The notes: a model not told the origin generated them from the sequence alone. Positions 36,399 through 44,703 are shown, numbered from the stretch's first letter. The stretch is DNA of 64,000 bases from Streptomyces ambofaciens ATCC 23877 (GCF_001267885.1 NZ_CP012382.1:744001-808000); one strand, 5' to 3'. Translations and numbers: made by a program.

Positions 36399-36440
36399 CC
36401 GACCGCACCGCTCCTCCCGCCCGGGAGGCGGTGCGGTCGG
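36399..36440. promoter_or_regulatory. Strong intercistronic hairpin before the acetyltransferase
   Basis: CCGACCGCACCG pairs with CGGTGCGGTCGG, and CCTCCC/GGGAGG extends the stem past a two-base bulge to a 4-base loop. It lies in the 100-base gap after the galactanase gene and may end most transcripts there. Confidence 0.6.
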
Positions 36441-36476
36441 GGCCGCCCCCCGCACGCACCGCCTGGAGGAGGACAC

Positions 36477-37118
36477 ATGACGACCGACCCGCGCGAGACC
36501 GAGGTCCGCCGCAGGATGGAGGCGCACGAGCTCTACTCGGACGGCGCGCCGGGCCTGGAGGGGCTGGCGGAGGAGCGTCTGCGCGGCAAGGAGCTGGCCG
36601 ACGCCTACAACCGGACCGGGGCCCGGGACGAGGAGGGCCGCCGGGCCGTCCTGAAGGAGCTGCTCGCCTCCGTGGGCAGCGGCGTGTGGATCGAGCCGCC
36701 GCTGCACGTGGCCTACGGCAACCGAGTGCACCTGGGCGACGACGTGTACGCCAACTTCGGCCTCACCCTCGTCGACGACGTCGAGGTCTTCGTCGGGGAC
36801 CGGGTGATGTTCGCCCCGCACGTGACCGTCAGCACCACCGGGCACCCCGTCCACCCGGACCTGCGCAGGGACGGAACGCAGTTCTCCGCGCCGGTGCGCA
36901 TCGAGGACGACGTGTGGATCGGGGCCGGCGCGGTGCTCATGCCCGGCGTCACCGTGGGCCGGGGATCGGTGGTCGGCGCGGGCAGTGTGGTGACAGCCCA
37001 CGTGCCGCCCATGGTGGTCGTCGCCGGAAGCCCGGCGCGGGTGATACGCGAGATCACGGACGCGGACCGGGAGTGGGTCCACCGCCCGCCCCGCACCGCG
37101 CGCCGGGCCGGGGAGTGA
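36477..37118 (+). CDS. lacA: Galactoside/maltose O-acetyltransferase (LacA/Maa type)
   Basis: 213 residues. An N-terminal Maa/LacA helical domain (RRRMEAHELYSDGAPGLEGL) precedes a left-handed beta-helix of hexapeptide repeats (ANFGLTLVDDVEVFVGDRVM; VWIGAGAVLMPGVTVGRG). The catalytic His lies in VSTTGHPVHP. It transfers acetyl groups from acetyl-CoA to galactosides, probably as detoxification of non-metabolised sugars. GGAGGAG precedes the ATG. It is the last gene of the operon, behind a strong hairpin. Confidence 0.88.
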   Translation: MTTDPRETEVRRRMEAHELYSDGAPGLEGLAEERLRGKELADAYNRTGARDEEGRRAVLKELLASVGSGVWIEPPLHVAYGNRVHLGDDVYANFGLTLVDDVEVFVGDRVMFAPHVTVSTTGHPVHPDLRRDGTQFSAPVRIEDDVWIGAGAVLMPGVTVGRGSVVGAGSVVTAHVPPMVVVAGSPARVIREITDADREWVHRPPRTARRAGE

Positions 37119-37232
37119 TCGCGTCACCGCCGTCAACTCCGGCCGTCCGTCGGGCTCATGGCACCCGTCGCGGCGCAGTACGATGATCGAAAATCGCGGC
37201 GAAACGTCACCTCCCGGACCACGGAGCCTGCC

Positions 37233-38024
37233 ATGACGACGGACCATTCCCAGCCTCCCCTCATCGACACCAGCCGGGCGCACCCGGCCCGGGTCTACGA
37301 CTGGCTGCTGGGGGGCAAGGACAACTACCCCGTCGACGAGGCGGTGGGCGAGACGCTGCCTCCCGAGGCGCGGGACGCGGCGCGGCAGAACCGCGCGTTC
37401 ATGAACCGTGCCGTGGCGCACCTGGCCGCCCGGGGCATCGACCAGTTCCTGGACATCGGCACGGGCATCCCGACCGAGCCCAACCTCCACCAGATCGTCC
37501 AGCGGACGGTTCCGGCCGCCAGGGTCGTCTACGCCGACAACGACCCGATCGTGCTGCGGCACGCGGAGGCGTTGCTGGTCAGCAGCCCCGAGGGCGCCAC
37601 GGACTACATCCAGGGCGACGTGCGCGAGCCGGGGGAGATCGTGCGCCGCGCGCGGGAGATCCTGGACTTCGACCGGCCCGTCGCTCTCTCGCTGATCGCC
37701 CTGATGCACTTCGTACCGGACGACCAGGACGCCCACGGCATCGTCCGCGGACTGGTCGAGACCCTCCCGTCAGGAAGCCACCTGATCCTGTCGCACGCGG
37801 CGATCGACCTCTTCCCCGAGCTGGCGGAGCAGGTGATCGCCCAGTACGCCAAGGGCGGCATCCGCCTGGGCTTCCGCACCCGGGCGGAGGTGGCCCGCTT
37901 CTTCGAGGGACTGGAGCTGTTGCCGCCCGGGCTGGTCACCGCCACCGAGTGGTACGGCGCGGACCAGGAGCGGCCCGCGCCGGAGGAGAGCGGCATCTAC
38001 GCGGGCGTCGCCCGCATCCCCTGA
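37233..38024 (+). CDS. SAM-dependent methyltransferase (PF04672-type)
   Basis: 263 residues. The family signature is DTSRAHPARVYDWLLGGKDN at the N-terminus, then the SAM motif FLDIGTGIPTEPNLH and VVYADNDPIVLRHA. Many paralogues occur in Streptomyces; substrates are unknown. GGAG lies six bases before the ATG at 37233. Apparently a single transcription unit converging with the small membrane protein gene. Confidence 0.88.
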   Translation: MTTDHSQPPLIDTSRAHPARVYDWLLGGKDNYPVDEAVGETLPPEARDAARQNRAFMNRAVAHLAARGIDQFLDIGTGIPTEPNLHQIVQRTVPAARVVYADNDPIVLRHAEALLVSSPEGATDYIQGDVREPGEIVRRAREILDFDRPVALSLIALMHFVPDDQDAHGIVRGLVETLPSGSHLILSHAAIDLFPELAEQVIAQYAKGGIRLGFRTRAEVARFFEGLELLPPGLVTATEWYGADQERPAPEESGIYAGVARIP

Positions 38025-38043
38025 CCGGGGCGTGGCCGGCGGG

Positions 38044-38220
38044 TCAGCGACGGCGCCCCCGCGCCGCCCAGCCGCTGCCGATCCCGGCGACGTGCAGGGC
38101 CAGCAGGGCGAGGCCGACGAGCATGACGTTGGTGGAGGTGAAGACGTCGTTCGTCGACACCTCCGCCGCGTTGATCAGCCAGGCTATGAGGAACAGAACC
38201 GCCGCGATGATGGCGAGCAC
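38044..38220 (-). CDS. Small two-helix membrane protein
   Basis: 58 residues: LAIIAAVLFLIAWLINAAEV, a short loop TNDVFTSTN, VMLVGLALLALHVAGIGS and a basic tail. The GTG at 38220 was chosen for the GAAGGGG upstream; a second GTG three codons earlier is possible. Such tiny proteins are widespread in Streptomyces without a known role. Divergent from the radical SAM gene. Confidence 0.65.
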   Translation of the reverse strand: MLAIIAAVLFLIAWLINAAEVSTNDVFTSTNVMLVGLALLALHVAGIGSGWAARGRRR

Positions 38221-38386
38221 GGTGTACACCCCTTCGGATTCCTCGCACCGTATCGGTGCCGTGCCACGCGTATGCCCCCGACGGGGCGCGTGACACGGCC
38301 GTCGTCGCCGCGCGCTTCGTACAGTGGGGGGACGGGGACCGTGACACCGCCGTCCGGTCCTTCCGCACCCTCGCTCCGGAGACCGC

Positions 38387-39565
38387 ATGCACGACCCGTC
38401 CACCGCACCGGACGACGGCCCCGGCACCCTGTTCGGCCTGGACGCACTCGTCCCCGGCCCGCCGGCCCCCGCGCCCGCGGGACCGCTCTTCCGGGACTCG
38501 GCCACCGCCCGCCGTCTGCTGCCGGTCCGGGAGATGTACGCCGAGCCGGCGGCAGCGGCGTCCGAACGCGGCCGGCAGGTCCTGGCCCGGTTCCCCGAGG
38601 CCCGCGTGATCGAGGTCGACTCCCACTGGCGCATCCCCGGCCTGCACGGCAACGAGGGCAACGTGGAACGCTGGGTGCGGGTCAAGGGCGAGACGCTGGT
38701 GCTGGGCGAGCGGAAGTCGCCGGCCACCCGGCCCAACGGCCGGTCCGCCGACTGGATCGCCCCCGGCGCCTCCAACGGCTGCGCCATGGCCTGCGCGTAC
38801 TGCTACGTGCCCCGGCGCAAGGGGTACGCCAACCCCGTCACGGTCTTCACCAACATCGACCGGATCATCGCCCACATCGGGCGGCACATCGCCCGGCAGG
38901 GTCCGAAGCCCGAGCCGAACCAGTGCGACCCCGAGGCCTGGGTCTACGACATCGGTGAGAACGGCGACTGCTCGGTGGACGCCCTGATCTGCGACAACAC
39001 GGCGGACCTCGTCCATGCCTTCCGGCAGTGGCCGACGGCCAAGGCGTCCTTCGCGACCAAGTTCGTCAACCCCGACCTGCTCGCCCTCGACCCGCGCGGC
39101 CGGACCCGCGTCCGCTTCTCCGTGATGCCGCCGGACGACTCCCGGCTGCTGGACCTGCGCACCTCGCCGGTGGCCGAGCGCATCGCCGCGGCAGGCGACT
39201 TCCTGGACGCCGGGTACGAGGTGCACTTCAACCTCTCCCCCGTCGTGGTGCGGCCGGGCTGGGAGGAGGCCTGGGCGGAGCTGCTGCGGCACCTCGACGA
39301 CGTGCTGCCGGACCGGGTGAAGCGGCAGGCCGCGGCCGAGGTCATCATGCTGACGCACAACCGGGAGCTGCACGAGGTCAACCTCGGTTGGCATCCCCGT
39401 GCCGAGGAGGTGCTGTGGCGCCCGGACCTCCAGCAGGCCAAGCGTTCCGAGAACGGCGCGCTGAACGTGCGGTACCGCAACGGCGTGAAAGCCGACGCGA
39501 TCGCCCGGCTCCGTGCGCTGGTCGACGCCCACGCGCCCTGGCTGCGCATCCGTTACGCCTTCTGA
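38387..39565 (+). CDS. splB: Spore photoproduct lyase-family radical SAM protein
   Basis: 392 residues. The radical SAM cluster motif is CX3CX2C (Cys132, Cys136, Cys139 in NGCAMACAYCYV), the same spacing as Bacillus SplB, which repairs the thymine dimer spore photoproduct. Further matches include HFNLSPVVVRPGWEEAW and EVIMLTHNRELHEVN. GGAG lies five bases before the ATG. Streptomyces homologues are annotated this way but their DNA repair role is not established as far as I know. Confidence 0.82.
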   Translation: MHDPSTAPDDGPGTLFGLDALVPGPPAPAPAGPLFRDSATARRLLPVREMYAEPAAAASERGRQVLARFPEARVIEVDSHWRIPGLHGNEGNVERWVRVKGETLVLGERKSPATRPNGRSADWIAPGASNGCAMACAYCYVPRRKGYANPVTVFTNIDRIIAHIGRHIARQGPKPEPNQCDPEAWVYDIGENGDCSVDALICDNTADLVHAFRQWPTAKASFATKFVNPDLLALDPRGRTRVRFSVMPPDDSRLLDLRTSPVAERIAAAGDFLDAGYEVHFNLSPVVVRPGWEEAWAELLRHLDDVLPDRVKRQAAAEVIMLTHNRELHEVNLGWHPRAEEVLWRPDLQQAKRSENGALNVRYRNGVKADAIARLRALVDAHAPWLRIRYAF

Positions 39566-39635
39566 CGGGGAGACGTCCTGACGGGGAGAAGCCTTCGCGT
39601 CCCGCGGCATCGCAGCGTCCTCTGCACGCTGCCGG

Positions 39636-39651
39636 GTTAGGTAGACCTAAC
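39636..39651. promoter_or_regulatory. Iron-box-like palindrome before the PPOX gene
   Basis: GTTAGGTAGACCTAAC, 7-bp arms around AG. It shares TTAGGT and CCTAA with the canonical DmdR/IdeR box but is three bases shorter between half-sites. It lies 76 bases before the start of the flavoprotein gene. Confidence 0.45.
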
Positions 39652-39726
39652 GTCAGATAATGTTGCCTGTGCAACCACCCGCCGGAGGAACGCACCCGCG
39701 GGACGCACACACCTGGGGAGCCGGCC

Positions 39727-40290
39727 TTGCCGCACACCATCGACGCGCCCGGAGACCGGCCGGCCGCGGGCACCGACGAGGGCTGGGTCGAACTCGGCTC
39801 CCGCGCCGAACTCCGCGAGCTGCTGGGCGAGCCCTGGCCGCTCGTCATCGACAAGGTCCACGACCGCCTGACCGACGACGACCTCGGGATACTCGCCCGC
39901 TCCCCCTTCTGTCTGCTGGCCACCTCCGACGCCCGCGGCAACTGCGACGTCTCACCGCGCGGCGACGCCCCGGGCTTCACGCACGTCCTCGGGCCGGGCA
40001 CCCTCGCCCTCCCCGACCGGCCGGGGAACCGGCGCGGGGACAGCTTCCACAACATCCTCGACAACCCGCGCGCCGGCCTGCTCTACCTGATCCCCGGCGG
40101 CAAGGACGTGCTGAGGATCAACGGCCGGGCCCGCATCCTCACCGACGCGCCGTTCTTCGACGCGATGGCCCGCGACGGCCGGCGCCCGGATCTCGCGCTC
40201 CTTCTGGAGATCGACGAGATCTATCTGCACTGCCCCCAGTCCCTGAACCGGGCGGGATTGTGGAAACCCGAGTCCTGGCAGGCGAGTTGA
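39727..40290 (+). CDS. PPOX-class FMN flavoprotein (MSMEG_1061-type)
   Basis: 187 residues with the pyridoxamine-phosphate-oxidase-like split barrel: SPFCLLATSDARGNCDVSPR, FTHVLGPGTLALPDRPGNRR and GLLYLIPGGKDVLRINGRAR. Such proteins bind FMN or F420. Starts with TTG at 39727, six bases after GGGGAG. The iron-box-like palindrome upstream and the siderophore uptake operon downstream raise the possibility of a flavin-dependent step in iron handling; this is inference. Confidence 0.8.
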   Translation: MPHTIDAPGDRPAAGTDEGWVELGSRAELRELLGEPWPLVIDKVHDRLTDDDLGILARSPFCLLATSDARGNCDVSPRGDAPGFTHVLGPGTLALPDRPGNRRGDSFHNILDNPRAGLLYLIPGGKDVLRINGRARILTDAPFFDAMARDGRRPDLALLLEIDEIYLHCPQSLNRAGLWKPESWQAS

Positions 40291-40368
40291 CACCTGCGCG
40301 CCGACCCGGGAACGGACGGCGCGCGGCCCGCCCGCACATGGTGTGACCCCCGTCTCTACCAGCACTTT

Positions 40369-40387
40369 TTAGGTTAGGCTAACCTTC
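40369..40387. promoter_or_regulatory. Iron box (DmdR/IdeR site) of the siderophore uptake operon
   Basis: TTAGGTTAGGCTAACCTTC matches the actinobacterial iron box, TTAGGTTAGGCTAACCTAA, at 17 of 19 bases. It ends five bases before the first start codon and contains a -10-like TAGGCT, so repressor binding would block transcription directly. Confidence 0.85.
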
Positions 40388-40392
40388 GCCTC

Positions 40393-41253
40393 GTGAGATC
40401 TGGTGAAGACGCAGCCGGCAGCCCGCGCCTGCGCGGACATGAGCTGTCGGCCACGGGTGTGACCGTCGCGTACGACGGGACCGACGTGGTGCACGACGCG
40501 GCGGTCGGGTTGCGGCCCGGTGAAGTGACCGTCCTGGTGGGGCCGAACGGCAGCGGCAAGTCGACACTGCTGCGGACCGTCGCCCGGCTGCAGAAGGCCC
40601 GCAGCGCGACGCTCAGGATCGACGGCGACACCGACGGGCTGGCCCTGACGTCCCGTGAGTTCTCGCGGTACGTCGCCCTGCTGACCCAGGCGCGTCCCAC
40701 CCCGGGCGGCCTGACCGTGCGCGACGTCGTCGAGTTCGGCCGCTACCCGTACCGGGGCCGCTGGGGCCGGCCGGATCCGGACGGGCCGGCCGCCGTCGAC
40801 CGGGCGCTCTCACTCACCGGCGTCGCCGACCTCGCCGACCGCGGCGCCGACCACCTGTCCGGCGGGCAGTTGCAACGGGTCTGGCTCGCGAGCTGTCTCG
40901 CCCAGGAGACCGGCGTCCTGCTCCTGGACGAACCCACGACCTACCTCGACCTGCGCTACCAGGTCGAACTCCTCGACCTCGTCCGCGACCTGGCCGACGA
41001 CCACGGCATCGCCGTCGGCGTCGTCCTGCACGACCTCGACCAGGCGGCGGCCGTCGCCGACCGGATCACGCTCCTCGAAGCGGGCCGGATCGTCGCCGAC
41101 GGCCCGCCCGAGGACGTGCTGACGCCGGAACGGCTGAGCGCCGTCTACGGCATCCGGATCGACGTCGACACCGACCCCCTCACCGGCCGACTGCGCACCC
41201 GCCCGATCGGCCGCCACCACATACGAACCGAAAGGCTCGGCACCACCTCATGA
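40393..41253 (+). CDS. Ferric-siderophore ABC transporter ATP-binding protein
   Basis: 286 residues. Walker A GPNGSGKSTLLRT, signature LSGGQLQRVWLA, Walker B VLLLDEPTTYLDL and the switch His in VVLHDLDQAA. FecE/FhuC class. The GTG at 40393 has no Shine-Dalgarno sequence and lies about 13 bases after a -10-like TAGGCT, so the message is probably leaderless. Operon with the binding protein and fused permease, resembling, from memory, the S. coelicolor cdtABC operon for coelichelin/ferrioxamine uptake. Confidence 0.9.
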   Translation: MRSGEDAAGSPRLRGHELSATGVTVAYDGTDVVHDAAVGLRPGEVTVLVGPNGSGKSTLLRTVARLQKARSATLRIDGDTDGLALTSREFSRYVALLTQARPTPGGLTVRDVVEFGRYPYRGRWGRPDPDGPAAVDRALSLTGVADLADRGADHLSGGQLQRVWLASCLAQETGVLLLDEPTTYLDLRYQVELLDLVRDLADDHGIAVGVVLHDLDQAAAVADRITLLEAGRIVADGPPEDVLTPERLSAVYGIRIDVDTDPLTGRLRTRPIGRHHIRTERLGTTS

Positions 41254-42233
41254 GACGCCTCCTGCTCACCGCGGCCGCCACCACCGCCGCGGCGCTCACC
41301 CTCGCCGCCTGCGGCACCACCGAGCCCGCCGCCGACAAGTCCGAGAAGAAGGCCTCCGAGGCCATCACGCTCAAGGACGGCAAGGGCACCGAGGTGAAGC
41401 TCGACGGCCCGGCCACCAAGGTCGTCGCCACCGAGTGGAACGTCGTCGAGAGCCTCGTCTCGCTGGGTGTCGACCCGGTCGGCGTCGCGGACGTCAAGGG
41501 CTACAAGACCTGGGACAGCGCCGTTCCGCTGAAGAACGACCCCAAGGACATCGGCACCCGCGGCGAGCCGAGCATGGACACCGTCGCCTCCCTGGCGCCC
41601 GACCTCATCGTCGCCACCACGGACCTGCCCCCCGCCGCCGTGAAGCAGCTGCGCGAGGTGGCCCCGGTGCTGGCGGTCACGTCCGCCGACGGCACCGGCC
41701 AGATCGAGCAGATGCTCGAGAACGTCGACCTGATCGCCAAGGCCACCGGCACCACGGACAAGGCCGAGTCGCTGCGCGAGGGCTTCGAGGCGAAGGTCGC
41801 CGAGGGCAAGAAGGCCCTGACCGACGCCGGGCTGGCCGGCGAGCAGATCGCCTTCGCGGACGGCTACGTCGCCTCCAACCAGGTCTCGGTGCGCCCCTAC
41901 ACCGCGACCTCCCTCATCGGTGAGGTCAACGAGGCGGTCGGCCTCACCAACGCCTGGAAGGTGAAGGGTGACGAGGCCTACGGCCTGGGCACCACCGACG
42001 TGGAGGGGCTGACCGCCCTGCCGAAGGACGTGCACTTCGCCTACATCGGCAACGAGGACGACCCGAGCGCCACGCCGTTCACCGGAGCACTGGCCAAGAA
42101 CTCGGTGTGGAAGTCCCTGCCCTTCGTCAAGGCCGGCGACGTGCACCGGCTGGACGACGGCATCTGGATGTTCGGTGGTCCCGGGTCGATGGAGGCGTAC
42201 ATCGACGCCCTCGTCGGCGCGCTGACGAAGTAG
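41250..42233 (+). CDS. Ferric-siderophore-binding lipoprotein (CdtB/FecB-like)
   Basis: 327 residues. Lipobox LTLAAC (Cys21) then a charged linker and the class III binding fold (VVATEWNVVESLVSLGVDPV; GEPSMDTVASLAPDLIVATT). ATGA overlap with the ATPase gene. Captures the ferric siderophore at the cell surface. The gene order and character suggest a CdtB orthologue; the ligand is not proven by sequence. Confidence 0.88.
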   Translation: MRRLLLTAAATTAAALTLAACGTTEPAADKSEKKASEAITLKDGKGTEVKLDGPATKVVATEWNVVESLVSLGVDPVGVADVKGYKTWDSAVPLKNDPKDIGTRGEPSMDTVASLAPDLIVATTDLPPAAVKQLREVAPVLAVTSADGTGQIEQMLENVDLIAKATGTTDKAESLREGFEAKVAEGKKALTDAGLAGEQIAFADGYVASNQVSVRPYTATSLIGEVNEAVGLTNAWKVKGDEAYGLGTTDVEGLTALPKDVHFAYIGNEDDPSATPFTGALAKNSVWKSLPFVKAGDVHRLDDGIWMFGGPGSMEAYIDALVGALTK

Positions 42234-42240
42234 CGAGGCC

Positions 42241-44313
42241 ATGGCCGTCACCGCAACCGAACCCGCTGCCCGTCCCTCGACGAAGGCTCCCACGCCCCGG
42301 TCGGGCGCGGCAGCGGTGACGGCCGGGCTCGTCCTGCTGGTCGCCGCCCTGGCCGTCGTCGACATCGCCCAGGGCACCGCCGCCGTCGGCCCGTCCGAAG
42401 TGTTCAAGGCCCTGACCGGACGGGCCGACCCCGACGACGCGTCGGTCGTCATCGCCTCGCGCCTGCCGCGGATGACCGCCGGCCTCCTCGTCGGCGCCGC
42501 TCTCGGCATGGCCGGCGCGGTGCTCCAGGCGGTCAGCCGCAACGTGCTGGCCTCCCCCGACACCCTGGCCGTGAACGCCGGGTCCTACCTGGCGCTCGGG
42601 CTGGCCGGCGCCACCGGCCTCTCACTGCCGATGATCGCCTCCTCCGGGGTGGCGTTCCTCGGCGGCCTGGCGGCGGCGGCCGTGGTGCTGGGGCTGTCCG
42701 GCCTCGGCACGGGCACCGTCCGGCTCGTCCTGGCCGGCACCGCCTTGATGCTGGGCCTCAACTCCATGACGGAGGGACTGCTCCTGCTCTTCCCCGAGCA
42801 GACCGAGGGCCTCTACCAGTGGAACCAGGGCAGCATCGCCCAGAACGGCTTCGACGGTGTCCTGCAGATGCTGCCGATCGCCCTCGTCGGGCTCGTCGGC
42901 CTGATGCTGACGGCCCGTCGGGTGGACGCCCTGGCGCTCGGCGACGACGCGGCGCGCGGACTGGGCGTCCCGGTCCGGGCCACTCGCGTCACCGTCGTGG
43001 TCCTGGCGGCGCTGCTGTCGGCGGCCGCGGTCACGCTCGCCGGGCCCATCGGCTTCGTCGGCCTGTGCGCCCCCGCGCTGGTCCGCCCGCTCGCCCGCCG
43101 CTTCCGGGGCTTCGCCCGCTCCCGTACGTCGATGCCGGCGGCGGCGCTGACCGGCATGGCCCTGGTGCTGGGCTCGGACGTGCTGCTGCGGTGGCTGATC
43201 ACGGACGACCTGTCGGTGGCGGTGCCCACGGGCGTGGTCACCAGCCTGGTCGGTGCCGTCTTCCTGGTCGCCATGGCGCTGCGGCTGCGCGACACCGCCG
43301 GGTCCGGCGCCCCGGACCGGCTGCGCATCCCGAGCCGGGCGGTGTTCCTGGCCACCCTGGCCGTCCTGGTGACCGTCCTGGTCGGCCTGGTGATCGCCGC
43401 CGTGCTGGTGGGCGACAGCAAGCTGCTGCTCGGTGACGTCGTCAACTGGGCGCAGGGCAGGGCCGGGCGGACCGTGTCCTTCGTCCTGGACACCCGGGTG
43501 CCCCGGGTGCTCGCCGCGCTCTCGGCCGGTGCGGCGCTCGCCCTGGCCGGCACGCTGGTGCAGGCCGTGACCCGCAACCCGCTGGCGGAACCGAGCGTCC
43601 TCGGAGTCACCGGCGGCGGCGCGCTGGGCGCCGTGATCCTGGTGACCACCGCGCCGGTCGCCGGGACCTGGGGGGTCGCCGGTGCCGCGTTCGCGGGGTC
43701 CGGCCTCACCGCGGTCCTGGTCTTCGGGCTCGCCGCCCGCGGCGGGTTCCAGCAGAACCGGCTGGTCCTCGTCGGCATCGGCGTCGCCGCCGCGACGACA
43801 GCGCTGATCAGTCTGCTGATCGTGCTCACCGACCCGTTCAACGCCACCAAGGCACTGACCTGGCTGTCGGGTTCGACCTACGGGCGGACGATGCCCGACA
43901 TCGCGCCGGTGGCGCTGGCGCTGGCCGTCGGCATCGTGGTGGCCGTCGTCCGGCGCACCGAGCTGGACCTGGTCTCGCTGGACGAGGACACCCCCCGGCT
44001 GCTGGGCCTGCGGCTGGGTCCGGGACGCCTCGGGTTCCTGCTGCTCAGCGTCGTGCTCAGTTCGACGGCCGTGGCCTGCGCGGGCACCATCGCGTTCGTC
44101 GGGCTCGTGGCCCCGCACGCGGCGCGTGCCCTCGTGGGACGACGGCACGCGCGGGTCGTGCCGGTCGCGCTCCTGCTCGGCGCCGTCCTCGTGTGCACGG
44201 CCGACCTGATCGGCCGCACGGTGATCGCCCCGGCCCAGCTCGGCGCGGGTCTCATGACGGCGGTCATCGGCACGCCGTATTTCCTGTACCTCCTGGTCCG
44301 CAGCCGCCGTTAG
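42241..44313 (+). CDS. Fused FecCD-type siderophore permease
   Basis: 690 residues, about twice the length of a single FecCD subunit: two homologous permease halves (about 30-350 and 365-690) in one chain, each with SRLPRM or TRVPRV at the start, ...GMAGAVLQAVSRNVLASPD and GTLVQAVTRNPLAEPS, and GFVGLCAPALVRPLARR or AFVGLVAPHAARALVGR at the coupling region. Seven bases follow the binding-protein stop. The fusion replaces the usual heterodimer. Confidence 0.9.
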   Translation: MAVTATEPAARPSTKAPTPRSGAAAVTAGLVLLVAALAVVDIAQGTAAVGPSEVFKALTGRADPDDASVVIASRLPRMTAGLLVGAALGMAGAVLQAVSRNVLASPDTLAVNAGSYLALGLAGATGLSLPMIASSGVAFLGGLAAAAVVLGLSGLGTGTVRLVLAGTALMLGLNSMTEGLLLLFPEQTEGLYQWNQGSIAQNGFDGVLQMLPIALVGLVGLMLTARRVDALALGDDAARGLGVPVRATRVTVVVLAALLSAAAVTLAGPIGFVGLCAPALVRPLARRFRGFARSRTSMPAAALTGMALVLGSDVLLRWLITDDLSVAVPTGVVTSLVGAVFLVAMALRLRDTAGSGAPDRLRIPSRAVFLATLAVLVTVLVGLVIAAVLVGDSKLLLGDVVNWAQGRAGRTVSFVLDTRVPRVLAALSAGAALALAGTLVQAVTRNPLAEPSVLGVTGGGALGAVILVTTAPVAGTWGVAGAAFAGSGLTAVLVFGLAARGGFQQNRLVLVGIGVAAATTALISLLIVLTDPFNATKALTWLSGSTYGRTMPDIAPVALALAVGIVVAVVRRTELDLVSLDEDTPRLLGLRLGPGRLGFLLLSVVLSSTAVACAGTIAFVGLVAPHAARALVGRRHARVVPVALLLGAVLVCTADLIGRTVIAPAQLGAGLMTAVIGTPYFLYLLVRSRR

Positions 44314-44340
44314 CCGCACACCGGGCCGCTGCCCGACGCC

Positions 44341-44505
44341 GCCGCAGGTCCTGCCGAGCCACGCGACGAAGTCGGGCGCGTCCAGGTTCGCTCCGTGGCC
44401 GCCGTCCCGGTACATGGAGGTGTCGACGTCGTCGCCGAGGTTCTCCAGGGCGGCCGTGAGGTGGCCGACCACGCTCAGCGGGGGTTGGCGGCCGGAGACG
44501 TATCG
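44341..44505 (-). pseudogene. Remnant of a hydrolase C-terminus
   Basis: A coding-like minus-strand stretch (RYVSGRQPPLSVVGHLTAAL, then GDDVDTSMYRDGGHGANLDA and PDFVAWLGRTCGG) with strongly GC-biased third positions. It has no start of its own (TGA at 44506-44508 stands just upstream) and no stop before it runs into the antisense of the permease gene. The GHGAN...D...F..W pattern is like the catalytic-His end of alpha/beta-hydrolases of the tannase/feruloyl-esterase sort, but the fragment is too short to name. Confidence 0.4.
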
Positions 44506-44703
44506 TCAACAATTTCGTCAACCTTTCCTGGATCACCCCTGTTAGACAGAGCGTCAAGTTACTCAACCGTAATAAGCAGGGTGCTACCCACGGTAACTCC
44601 TGGCCGGGTACGGTCCCGTCACCCCACAGGAGCAGCGCGACCACGGCCCTCTCTCCCCCGGACCGCGGACGACCGGTTCCGGCCCTTCCTCAGGAGGTTC
44701 GCC
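44506..44703 (+). promoter_or_regulatory. AT-richer promoter region of the secretory lipase
   Basis: About 80 bases here are far less GC-rich than the surroundings. They contain two CGTCAAC copies nine bases apart (44504, 44516), GTTAC-TCAACC-GTAAT and a TAATAA -10-like box, and end with AGGAGG before the lipase. Several direct and inverted GTTAC/GTAAC motifs suggest an operator. Confidence 0.35.
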
